From Polydactylus sextarius (Eukaryota; Chordata; Actinopteri; Polynemidae), in contig CM028912.1 of assembly GCA_016801845.1 (NCBI GenBank), positions 18,102,001 to 18,166,000 of the forward strand: a stretch of 64,000 nt of DNA, written 5' to 3'. The notes under the pieces are model-generated. The model saw only the letters and a list, made by a program, of their open reading frames with translations. It had not been told where the DNA came from and ran no database searches. The position numbers and the translations under genes are program-made. Below, piece after piece: positions 25,587 through 35,812 of the stretch. How positions within the stretch are numbered: position 1 is the stretch's first letter; every line of letters begins with the position of its first letter.

Positions 25587-25622
<36 letters not shown>
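25587..25622. repeat. (TA)n microsatellite
   Basis: A 36-base alternating TA run, seen directly. Confidence 0.95.
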
Positions 25623-25626
<4 letters not shown>

Positions 25627-25734
25627 CATGAAAATAAAATTTTGTTTCCCCATGTATGCCTGTGCAGCTCTGTCGTGATTCACAATACTACTGGGATTAG
25701 TGTCTTGAAAAATGTAAGGGATCATCCATCATGT

Positions 25735-25870
25735 GAGGGTGTGGGTGCTTTAGGGGTAAGTATCCACCAAGTGGTGGAGGTTGAGTCTAACTACCGTACT
25801 GCAGCTTCTTGCCCCTGTACTGCAGGGTATTACCCTCAGGCTAACTCTGCTAGTCCCCATGAGTAAAGAA
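25735..25870 (+). repeat. Possible tRNA-derived SINE head
   Basis: gctttaggggtaagtatcca resembles an eroded A box, and ggaggttgagtctaac about 30 bases later resembles an eroded B box, as in tRNA-derived SINEs. An unrelated body follows. There is no 3' tail match and no acceptor stem, so it is not a tRNA gene. Weak call. Confidence 0.3.
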
Positions 25871-26299
25871 AAGAGTAAAAAGCTACTTCCTCATTCACTC
25901 CTTCAAGCATCCATCCGACTGAAAGCACCCTGGGATATTAATGATGGATATTTCACGGACTGAATGGATTTGAGTCAGGGATGGATGCACTCTTTCCTGT
26001 TTCTATTCACATACAGAGCATTCTTGCTGGTGGAAAATAAAGTGTTTCTGACACGCTTAAGTTCTTTCCTGCTTGAAGAAACAAGACAGTTCAAATTCTG
26101 TAGCATGTCCTTCTCTGGTGTACATGCCTACGATGTAAAACCTTTGTATCTGGGTGACAGTTAAGAATTGGTTATTTCCCTTAAAAATGTTTGTGGAAGT
26201 CATCCCTGAATTGATTATTTTAATGCCTTTAAACAAAGCAATTATTTCTCAAGTTACTCTGCAGGACGTCTCAATTTTTAGTCAGTGTCATCACACACT

Positions 26300-26690
26300 G
26301 ATGGGCTATAACATTATGACACACTACATAATAATAAGTCAGTCCCTCTTTTCAATCCCAAAATAGCCTTGACCCATTGGGGCATGAACTCCACTAGAAC
26401 TGTGGAGGCAGGTAAGTGGTTCAGTAACATCTACATGAATGACAGAACCCAAGTTGTCGCAGCAGGACATAGTCATCACTGTGGCTCCATCAGCTTCCCA
26501 TAGTGCATCCTGGTTCCATGCCTCTCCAAGGTAAGTGATGCACCTGGTCATCTATATAAGGGAACGTGAAACATTCTTCTTCACCTACTCTATGGTACTG
26601 TTGGCCCAGAACCAGCATAAAAATTTTGATCAGTTTGAGCAACAATAGTTCTTTTGTTGTATTCGACCACACCAGTCTCTTTTATAATAT
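26300..26690 (-). mobile_element. Tc1/mariner-like remnant, internally deleted
   Basis: The left end carries ctataacattatgacacac, a Tc1-family terminus. The - strand keeps pieces of the central transposase frame: an ACCAGGATGCACTATGGGAA block (about 26500-26520), a CATTCATGTAGATGTTACTG block (about 26425-26445) and the end-of-gene segment near 26345-26385. The pieces are brought close together by deletions. It is the same lineage as 7163 and 10935, and non-functional. Confidence 0.62.
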
Positions 26691-28734
26691 GATGTCATAT
26701 CATCTCTAATCCAGTTGATATGTAGAACCTGTTAACAACCACTTACATATCTAGCAACTTATGCAGGAATACAGTGATATTGTTATTTGAAATTGTGTTA
26801 AATAGGTCCAGTTTTTGCTCTTTTAGCTCTGTTTTCAACCTCTATCAACTCTTGAAGGAAATACCTGGAAAATACCTCTTTTTGCAATGAAAAGCTCCAC
26901 TGTGTTCAAAATCAAGTCTCTCTCTGTGCCTGTCTGCTGTTTGGTGCTGGACTAGTAATGTAAAGTGGTGTTTGGAGGTTTTTCTCTGAAAACAGCTTTG
27001 CTGCAGGTGAAAACAGTGCTGTGAGAGTAGTGAGTGAACCAAACAGTAAAGCTGCAGGCTGAACAACTGAACATTGAGCTGAAACTCAGTATAAAGTTAT
27101 AACTATTGGCCCAATAAAACTTGTCTCCTAAATATTATTTTTACATACAACTACCTTACGGCAGAAAATAAATTCTGAATAAAACATAATGTTGAGTATG
27201 TTTTTGTAGTTAAGTCTTTAAAGTGCAATTCACCATGGTAGTGTAAACATTCAGTGACAAAGACTTAATGGTTGAGGACATCAATTGAGAAGGTAGGGGA
27301 AACACTCTACTAAAAGACTGTTGTCCCAGACCACCTCTGAATATGTTATAAGTGACTGGATTTCAATGTGACTTAAGAACATTTACGTCTGTACTTAGAG
27401 CTGTCCCCTTTTGATTGGATCACACAAGATGCATGTTTATGCCAGGTTTGAACAGGGTCAGAGCTGTAACAAGGATAATAGTGTCACTTTCATTTCCAGC
27501 CAGTACCAAGTGCAAAATGCTTCATGGATTTACATTACACACCACAAACTATCCCACCTATGTAGGGAACCTATGTCACACCCTTTAACCCACTGTATCC
27601 TTAGATCAAAAAAATAAAATGAATGATAGACAATGGAGAGATAAAAATTATTTTCTGATACTCTTTTGACTTACCCAATCACATGTATGCTGTATCTTAA
27701 TTTAAATGATAAGTATTAGTGTGAGTCAAGGCTATGTTTGTTGTGTAATTGTTGATTCATATGCTTGTGAAAATACATAACTGGTTAGACTACAAAACAA
27801 ATAGTAGCGTAGGTGACGTCACCTCAGAATTTCTCCTCACAAACTTTTCACTGAATTCTTTTCCCCTCTTTCTCCCGGTTGAAGAGAAAATGAGAAGTAG
27901 GTAGAAACTAAGTTACCAGGTGAGATATTTTCCTAGGTTGCATAGCTAGCTGTTAAGCTTACATTAGCTGTGAGAGTTTGGTGACGTAAATTTTGTGAGG
28001 CGAGCATTGTAGTCAGCTGTGTGGTTTCACACAAAACCTAAAATAATGTTTGCTGCCTGACTGTTTGTTTCAATGACAATAATATCAGTACCAAGCACCA
28101 AATGATAATTTATATTGATAGTAATTGTACCAATAATAAAACAATAACAGAATACTAGCTTCAGAGATACATGTAGAATGAAGAGAAGAACTCTGTTCCG
28201 CTAGCAGCATAACTTAAGGGATCAGCCTAACTGAATCAGCCCTAACTTTAAGTTTTATCAAAGAAAGTTTTAAATCTAACCTTAAATGTACAGAGACATA
28301 GTGCTCTCCGCAACACACTGGGAGCGGGATTCACAAGAGATAGCTGAAGGCTCTGCCTCCCATTCTGCTTTTACAGACTCCAAGAACTCCAAGTAAACCT
28401 GCACTTTGAGAGCAAAGTGAAGAACAACTTGACAGTGAAAGATAGTGTGGCCAATGAGGGAGACTGAATAGGAAGCGTGATTTAAAATGCAGGAGGCAAA
28501 TTATAGTGAACATGATGATGATTATGATGAATACTCATGTTTGAGAAGGGTCTGCACATGCAGGTGTAGCTCTCCTCAAGAACCTGCAGTTACATCAGAG
28601 TTTGTAACTGCTATACTTACGCAAGCAGAGAAACTCACACAGAGTCATGACTGTAGAGGGTGTGTGCTGAGACAATAGTTTAAAGATGATCTGACAAGTG
28701 CTTGGCTTGCCATTTACAACCACACACACACAGA
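26691..28734. other. Intergenic stretch without recognisable gene
   Basis: I see neither exons nor recognisable repeats of length. It is AT-rich unique-looking sequence. The open frames are short and without splice context. Confidence 0.5.
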
Positions 28735-28942
28735 GACACCCCAGAGGACATTTCATTGACTTACATTTCTTTCCAGGAGACGCTGTCTGAATCATAACTA
28801 TTACTTGCCTAACCCCAACCTTAACCAACCATTAATACATGTATTCACCTTAAAATCTAATGATTAATGTCATGGGGACTTGATTTTTGTCTCCATGTGG
28901 AAGATGTCCCCATAACCTGTGAGTGTGTTGACACAACGTGAG

Positions 28943-28944
<2 letters not shown>
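28735..28944. repeat. Dispersed teleost repeat ending in (CA)n
   Basis: The order is recognisable from many fish sequences: catttcattgacttacattt, then taaccccaaccttaaccaac, then atggggacttgatttttgtc, then gatgtccccataacctgtga with gtgtgttgacaca after it, and finally a CA tract. Noncoding; superfamily not determined. Confidence 0.55.

Positions 28945-28989
<45 letters not shown>
28945..28989. repeat. (CA)n microsatellite
   Basis: An uninterrupted run of about 45 bases that forms the 3' boundary of the preceding repeat. Confidence 0.95.
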
Positions 28990-28990
<1 letters not shown>

Positions 28991-29059
28991 GCCATCTAGC
29001 CCAGTATAATGTCATAATGCATCTTAATCACTATTACATGCTGACACACTTATATATAC

Positions 29060-29430
29060 CATGCGTCTCTGCATGCACTCTAACCTTTCAACTTTTGGCA
29101 CTGGTAATATAAACCAGCAAATGATTCCCTTGGCATTGTCAGCCCCTAGATTTACAAAAGAAATGGATGATTTATTAATACATGAGAGTAATTATGAGGT
29201 AAAAATCAATCATCCGATATCTGATACAGGGTTGAGTGTTATTCCCGAATGCTCTCTCAGGAGACGGTGCACATTTCAGCAAGTCAGAAATGTAATTAGC
29301 CTTTAGCCTGGGGCTAGGCTGCGTTTAGGCCAACCTCCTCCCCACAACCCCTGCATGGGCTTCACTGATACCAGAGCAGGTATTCACTCAGACCAATTCA
29401 GAGATAAATGACTCACAGGCAGAAGAGGAA
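29060..29430. promoter_or_regulatory. Candidate conserved noncoding element
   Basis: It contains ttattaatac, gtaattatgag and gtaattagcc homeodomain-type cores in a block free of simple repeats. Composition is more balanced than the flanks. Regulatory function is inference. Confidence 0.25.
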
Positions 29431-30704
29431 ATGTTGAGGAAATTGCTGTTTAGTAAAAGAGCAAAGTGCATTCTGTTGCACCCCACCTAAGTTAAAGCTT
29501 GAGCTACTTGCAAATTCATAGCCAACACTCAGCAGTCATATTTAGGGTGAAAGAAAACTCAACTATACCAACCTGTTGTGTGCTGACCTTCATAGAAATC
29601 TCTTTTGTTACCAGAGTTGTGTGGGATAGCAGAGAATAACTGTCTTGCCCCAAAATAAAACTAACCAAGACGGCTATGCATTTTACACCTTGAAAATGTG
29701 GTAAAGTTTTGGTTATAGATTGACTCAAACATGGCTAGAATTGCTCTATAAGTATCCTCCTACAAAGACTGAACTGAGTTGTCTTGACCATTAAAAAAAA
29801 TGCTGAAGTACAGATGATTTTGCACTCTTTACCTCTGAATAAAAGTTTAATAAGAAATAAACCATACATTGGACAGATGTGTACACTGAGTCAAGTCTAG
29901 CAATGCATTTCCTGGTCTACACATGTTCATGTTCTTGTGTGTATCAAAACTGTGAAAAGGGAAATCTCCAAATCCTTTGTGTAAAAATATATATGTTTGG
30001 CAGGGGTTTGTACTGACAAACATGCAGGGAAAAAGCCACAAGCGAAAACACCAAAGGGTCAAGAAGGAAGGCTAAAAACAGGTCTCACTACAAATGTACT
30101 TCAAGGAAAATCTGGTTTTTGATATTTCTTTTTAAAAAGGGTCTGATCTAATCTAATTTGGACACCCAGGCCTTTTTATATCTGCACAGGTGCTGTCATG
30201 GCTGTATCCACTTAAGTCTCCCACTTATGACTCAGTCAGGTGAGTTTATATCCTTCTACTGGCAGTGAACTTTGATTTGTTTGGTTGTCCAGTTTAAGTG
30301 CCTGGTTCTTTGCTTAATTTGCTAATCTTTATTCATTTGTATTTTTTGGCATGTGTTTAGGTGACATAAAAACATTTTATTCAAAGTAAACATGTCTTTA
30401 CTTGTCCTTTGACTGTTTGGTCTCTAACAGGTGCCAACAGGTTTTCAGTACACGCTTGCTTGCATGAAAGGTATTCGCCACTCTAAAGTCGCTTTACCAC
30501 TAGAGACAGCTGTCTGTAAAGGTAGCCAAAAGACGATGGATTTTGAGTAAGGAAGTAAATAAGTGGGGTGCCACTAGCTTTGAGCCAGCACGTTACACTG
30601 TGTGACACATGGTCATTGGTCAGCCATCAGTTGGCCTTAAAAAGCTTTCTCCTTTCAGATGAAGGTTTAAGAGGCAAAATACTTTAGTACATCTTTGCTG
30701 TCTT

Positions 30705-30785
30705 ACCTTCATTCAAGATTCAAGACACTTTATTTGTCACATGCTACTTGTGATAAATAAAGTGTCTTGAATTGTGAATGAAGGT
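30705..30785. repeat. 81-bp near-perfect hairpin (36-bp arms)
   Basis: The left arm 30705-30740 and right arm 30750-30785 are reverse complements at 33 of 36 positions, with a 9-base loop (atgctactt). Each arm carries attcaagacactttattt or its complement. That phrase resembles the tip of a dispersed fish repeat, so this may be two element ends joined head to head, or a solo palindromic element. Seen directly. Confidence 0.9.
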
Positions 30786-33519
30786 TGTAGAATCAAAAAT
30801 ACTTTGCGGTGGTGAGGAATAAGATATTGCAGACTCATTAATAACGTGGATCTTGATCTCAGATTTAAGGAATTTATCTAATTTGAAATTATCAAGTCAA
30901 ATTAAAAGAGTCTCACTATTCAGCCGCATAGGGGGCAGAGTACCATTGGCGTCTGTCCTGATGTTAATCTAAACAAACAGTTCAAACTTCATCCACTGTT
31001 TAAGATCAGTTGTTGACTTTGGCACTATTTACTTCAGCAGTTCATTTAAATATACATCTTCATCAGAAAGAGAATAATGTGCTTAGAATTCACAATATAC
31101 CAACATAATAACAGATTCAAAAAATAAGATTTCCCTTGGCTGATTTACCTTTTTTGCATCCTATTCAGACTGACAAGACAGGTGACTCTGTTTTTATTAT
31201 ACTAACATAGCAATACTTTGATGTAACTAAGACAACTTCTAAGGCAATACTTTAGAAAACACGGTATAATTAAGTTGTATGTTTAAAATGACTAATTTTT
31301 GTAATCAAGGTCAGTTAGCCAGAGACTGTAATAACCTATATTGTTTGGCCAACAGTGTAATATATATGCGCAGATTTATTCTCTAAAATAAATATTTTGT
31401 TAATCCAAAGCTTGAACAGCTGAAATACAAGATTTATTCCTTAATATTTTATATTTTATCCAATGTCTTTGTCCTCACTCTTGTAACACTGTTTTTCAAA
31501 CAGTGCCGTCATGTGAAGATTGATTATGACCTGCCTCATCCACAATGATTTCCAACACATTTCTGCTTATTTGTAAGTTAAATGCTTGGGGGCACAGAAT
31601 CTTCATCTCTAATTCATGCTAGCATCCAAAATCTTACCACAATAACTGCCAGGCTCTACAGCTTTGCTGCCCTGAACTGTCTCAGTGGGCAACTCTTACT
31701 CTTGTTTCTCTACTTCAGGTACAGAAACAAGAGTAATCACCTGCAGCCCAAAATGCATTTTCCTATAAAAGATCATTATAAAAAAAACATCTTTAAAATA
31801 TTGATGGAACACTTTGAATGAGCAGTGGATATTCATGGTATTGTGAATTTTTATCCAATAAGACTGAACAGTTGTAAAACTTTCTGGATAGGAAATATGT
31901 GCTTTTGTGTGTTTCACCACCTCAATGAGGTGTCTAGCAGACAATGTCACAATGCTCCAAATCCTCTGAGTCAGACTGGAGGCTCTTCAAAGATTCCTCT
32001 TGGCCTATTGACTCATCTTTACAGCCTAGTCACCTATTTATCTAAGAACTAATCTGCTGCTTTGCTTACATCCCCTGCCAATAAAATAAAAACCTAAAAA
32101 GTGACCCATTTTTATCTAGCCAACCTTCCCTTGTATAAATCACATCGTAGTTCCGTGGTGACTAGTCTCATACAAGCAAAACAACTCCTGACATTTTTAT
32201 TGGTGAGTAGGGATGGACTGAAAAATGACAAATACCACTGGACCTTTGACTCAGGCACTCCAACATTCAGGGACACCTCTGCTGTATTATTCAAAGGAGG
32301 TGAGTTATGACTACATGCTAAATGGCACCTGCATTGCAACCACACTGGGGACAGTCTACGCCACGCTGGCTAGTCTTCAGTGTCACTCTACTGTCTTTTT
32401 TTCACTTTGCAGTATATTGCATCAGCCAAAAATGGTTGAAGTAGCACTCTTGTAAAGGTAGTCTAAATAGACACTCTGTCCCTGCTAGCAAGTTGCCTTT
32501 TTCTGGCTCTGGCAGGAATTAGAATGACTCAGAGGAAGTAAGTTTGACAACTGTGTTACAAGTGTCACTAATGTAAGCAACGTCTAAAATTTTCTCTCCA
32601 CAATTTGAGAAGCTGAGCTAAAAAGAACACACTTCATATGAAGGACTCACTATTGCTTCCAGAGAAGTAGGTTAACCCAACCTCTCAAACTCCATTACAC
32701 CAGCTCTATCATATTTTGCTCTTTTTGGTCCTATTGCAATACTTGTAAGTTTTCCAACACAACAGATTATACACAAGGTTTCCTAGAAAGCCAGCAACTG
32801 AACAGTATGCCCAAATACTTCACTAAGTAAATGAAGATTATAGGAAGCAAGGGGGAAATGTGTGCTTTAAATTTAAAATCAGCATCTGATTAGTAAGTCA
32901 TCTCTGCCATACCTTGTGCTCATATTACAAAACATTAATATTTCTCCCTTTATGTTTTAATCATTTAAAACATCACATTCATTTAGAATACATTTTTGTC
33001 TTTGGGAACAATTTAAGGGTCTTACTCAAGGACATTGCAGCAAGTGGACACAGGGGAAAGTGGTTAAATCACCAATCCTGTGATTAACAGCTGGCCTGTT
33101 CCAACATCTGGACTGCAGCTAACCCAACATTATTTGTATATTTGTATCTTGGAAAAAAAAGCACATGGCCCACTTTCAATAATGAACATTTTTTTCTGAG
33201 ATTTAAGCCAAATCGTGTGACCTTGACTGGTGAAAGGATTTATAGTCTCCCCAACAAATTCAACCACCTGTGACCAAAATTAGGTCACAAAATAACAACT
33301 GACTTATCTTGATGACAACTGAGCAGTTTCCATCCACTGATGAAACCCACCTGGCTCTGGAAAATTTAACAAAAAGTTAACATTGTGTTCAATTAGATTT
33401 ATAACAATTTCTACTTTCTAATCTAAAATGATGGATTTGAATCTGAGGTTTACACACATATACGCGCCTTACACACTAATTTAAAAGCAGGTATCCAAAC
33501 ATCAGTCTAATAAATTGTG

Positions 33520-34500
33520 GGGAATTGTGTACAGATCCTTGCAACATGGGGCGGTGGATTACCATGCTGCAACATGAGGTGATGATCATGGATGAATGGC
33601 ACAACAATGGGCCTCAGGATCTCGTCACAATATCTCTGTGCACTCAAAATGCCATCAATAAAATGCACCTGTGTTCATTGTCCATAACATATGCCTGCCC
33701 GTACCATAACCCCCATTGGGCCATTCAATCCACAATGTTGACATCATCAAAGAAACTCACCCACGCGACGCCATACATGCTGTCTGCCCTCTGCCCTGTA
33801 CAGTGAAAACCAGGATTCATCTGTGAAGAGAACACCTCTCCAAAGTACCAGATGCCATTGAATGTGAGCATTAACTCACTCAAGCCAGTTACGATGATGA
33901 ACTGCAGTCAGGTCGAGACTCTGATGAGGACGATGAGCATGCAGATGAGCTTCCCTGAGACAGTTTCTGATAGTTTGTGCAGAAATTCTTTGGTTATGAA
34001 AACCGATTGTTGTAGCAGCTGGTCTCAGATGAAGATGCTGGATGTGGAGGTATTAGGCTGGTGTGGTTACACGTGGTCTGCAATTGTGAAGCCAGTTGGA
34101 TGTACTGCCAAATTCTCTGAAACGCCTTTAGAGATGGTTTATGATAGAGAAATGAACATTCAATTCATGGGCAACAGCTCTGGTGGACATTCCTGCAGTC
34201 AGCATGACGATTGCACACTCCCTCAAAACTTGCAACATCTGTGGCATTGTGATGTGTGATAAAGCTGCACACTTTACAGTGGCCTTTTATTGTGGCCAGC
34301 CTAAGGTGCACCTGTGCAATAATCATGCTGTCTAATCAGCATCTTGATATGCCACACAGATGTAGACAGATGTGTGAGCAATATTTAAGAGAAATGGGCC
34401 TTTTGTGTACATAGAAAACATTTTAGATCTTTGAGTTCAGTTTATGAAAAAAAGGAACAAAAACAAAAGTGCTGCCTTTATATTTTTGTTCAATATATAC
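33520..34500 (-). mobile_element. Tc1-like transposon, 3'-truncated transposase pseudogene (third lineage)
   Basis: On the - strand the transposase can be followed from its N-terminal helix-turn-helix (about 34225-34140, with ECAIVMLTAGMSTRAVAHEL-like residues) through the linker. It continues to VLFTDESWFSLYRA with the first catalytic Asp (about 33835-33795), then a MVRAGICYGQ block (about 33700). A QHGNPPPHVA block (about 33560) is where a QHDNARPH motif carrying the second Asp is expected. That Asp is replaced by Gly here, so a catalytic residue is lost. In-frame stops and small frameshifts also occur. The C-terminal third, with the catalytic Glu, is absent because the copy stops near 33525. 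The promoter-proximal end reaches about 34500, where ttatatttttgttcaatata lies. Inactive. Confidence 0.85.
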
Positions 34501-35230
34501 ATTAAGAAGGCTCCATGACTTCATATACAGATTGAAAATGTGCAACCATGTAACAATATAGTTTTAAGGGCAGAAATTTAATTTAAGAGAATCCATCTGC
34601 TCCATTTACTTACATTCACTGTTCTTTGTTTATGTATGCACTGAGTTATTTCTAATATGGCATATGAAATTGGTTTAGCCTTTATATGTAGCTGATTCTT
34701 CTGTTTGCACTAATCTGATATTATCTTCATTAAAAGCTTTAAAAGTAATTATATAATAATTATATTATGCCAATTATCAAATATTTAATTTGACAATCCT
34801 CTGTAATTAAAAGGACTTTTTTGTTTAAGTATTAATTTAAGCTATTTTCATTCTGCCCCACATTGGAAAGTTTCTCACTCTTTTTTTTTTTTTTTGTCAC
34901 TGCTGGGGGTCCATCTGCAGAAGATTTCAGGAGGCTCTGACCAGCTTGCATTAAACTTTTTTTCTCAACAAAACAAAATAGATGATTAATTTATCTGCTT
35001 CTGTCTCTCTTGAAATTATCTTTTATAGTTACCACCGAGACAACTGACAGACCTCCCTATCTGTTTTGGCACAATACCAGCTGCCTGCTGTTATTCCACT
35101 CACGGGTTTACCGGGAACGCAACATATATGAGGTAGTTCTACTGAACTGTGTTAACAATTTAACATGGTTTCTGATGAGATTATATAATGTGAACAGCTT
35201 GGGGAAAAGCAAAACAAGGCTAAAATACCA
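34501..35230. other. Stretch with an ambiguous coding-like block
   Basis: At 35030-35133 the + strand is open between a plausible acceptor (ttatcttttatag) and a weak donor (gag|gtagtt), and the - strand is also open there. Third positions are moderately GC-rich on the + strand. I could not link it to any other exon in phase. A poly-T run lies at 34881-34896. Nothing else is supportable. Confidence 0.35.
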
Positions 35231-35353
35231 TTAATTAAAACCATTATTTAGGGTTTTGTACCACATCTGGTTCATCTCGAAATACATCCTGATTAGGCTT
35301 CCAGCACAGAGGACATCAACTAATTTGTCCAGCACATCAGCAGCGTTCCTCAT
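35231..35353 (-). CDS. Unrecognised candidate gene, exon C (last)
   Basis: Begins at a strong acceptor (tctctttccag|atg) and continues the frame of exon B in phase 0 for 40 codons to a TAA at 35231-35233. It encodes an amphipathic segment with VLDKLVDVLCAG and LIRMYFEMNQMW. Base use changes after the TGG codon: the last nine codons are AT-rich. The true exon may therefore end at an alternative donor (atgtg|gtacaa) just upstream and the protein may be longer. The family is not recognised, so I give no function. Confidence 0.38.
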   Translation of the reverse strand: MRNAADVLDKLVDVLCAGSLIRMYFEMNQMWYKTLNNGFN

Positions 35354-35472
35354 CTGGAAAGAGAATATAAAGAATCACATCAGTTGACAGGTGTGATGGT
35401 TGGGTTTGAATTTTGTCAGGGGCAGTGTGTCACAAGCTGTGCAGTCAAATTTGGATATATTTGGCAACTCAC

Positions 35473-35596
35473 CATCTGGTACTCACAGCATACCCCAAAC
35501 AGGTGGTTGCTGAGATACAGGAATGACAGAACACAGCCAAAACCCCACATGTGTATTGTCATGGAGATGGTGAGGCCAAGGTTCATTTGAGGTGCC
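35473..35596 (-). CDS. Unrecognised candidate gene, exon B (membrane segment)
   Basis: A 124-base block lies between an acceptor (ttttacaatag|ggc) and a strong donor (cagatg|gtgagt). Its first base completes an Arg codon left by exon A, and 41 further codons are open. Residues of about 30-52 of the joined frame are hydrophobic (LGLTISMTIHMWGFGCVLSF and on), consistent with one transmembrane helix, followed by a CCEY motif. Third codon positions are mostly G or C against an AT-rich background, which favours real coding. The flanking introns are 136 and 119 bp, typical of compact teleost introns. I do not recognise the protein. It could be part of a larger multi-pass membrane protein. Confidence 0.45.
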
Positions 35597-35732
35597 CTAT
35601 TGTAAAATACAGGATACACAAGAGTTTATAAGTACACTGTCACACTCACTTGAACTGCAAAACTCTCAAAGGATTAGTTTTACAGTTTGAGTCGACCTGT
35701 CACCCAGAGGCTGTGATCATTCAATGTGTCAC

Positions 35733-35812
35733 CTCATTATGAGCGACGTGCCGAGCTGTGTGAGTTTGACTCCAAGGGACTGGTTCTCGTGGTTTATCAG
35801 CATGATGTTGTC
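35733..35812 (-). CDS. Unrecognised candidate gene, exon A
   Basis: 80 bases between a possible acceptor (ctgacctgag|gac) and a donor (atgag|gtgaca). If this is the first coding exon, translation could start at the ATG at 35803-35801, with A at -3, giving 23 codons plus two bases (MLINHENQSLGVKLTQLGTS and on) that join exon B in phase. If the acceptor is used, three more codons precede the ATG and further exons should lie at higher coordinates. I found none convincing up to 39 kb. GC at third positions is high. The gene runs opposite to tmeff2, with about 4.5 kb between the two putative start codons. Confidence 0.42.

Larger units (their letters stand above)
24346..26299. other. Intergenic stretch, candidate noncoding element and repeats
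   Basis: No exon is recognised. 24905-25230 is GC-richer, complex sequence that could be a conserved noncoding element; its open frames on both strands end without splice signals. A (TA)n tract lies at 25587-25622. A degenerate tRNA-like piece at about 25735-25800 is listed separately. Confidence 0.45.
28990..33519. other. Intergenic stretch with one hairpin and one candidate noncoding element
   Basis: No coding exon is recognised. 29060-29430 is complex sequence with several TAAT cores and looks like a candidate conserved noncoding element. The 81-bp hairpin at 30705 is listed separately. Open frames at 31582-32455 on both strands are not accompanied by protein-like features. Confidence 0.45.

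Noticed and set aside
33852..34259. Plus-strand 135-codon frame
   Set aside because: It is the shadow of the decayed Tc1 transposase read on the other strand.
35029..35132. Plus-strand exon-like block (TTETTDRPPYLFWH...) between an acceptor and a weak donor
   Set aside because: No partner exon in matching phase was found on the + strand, and the opposite strand is open too. It might instead belong to the minus-strand candidate, but no phase-consistent join was convincing.
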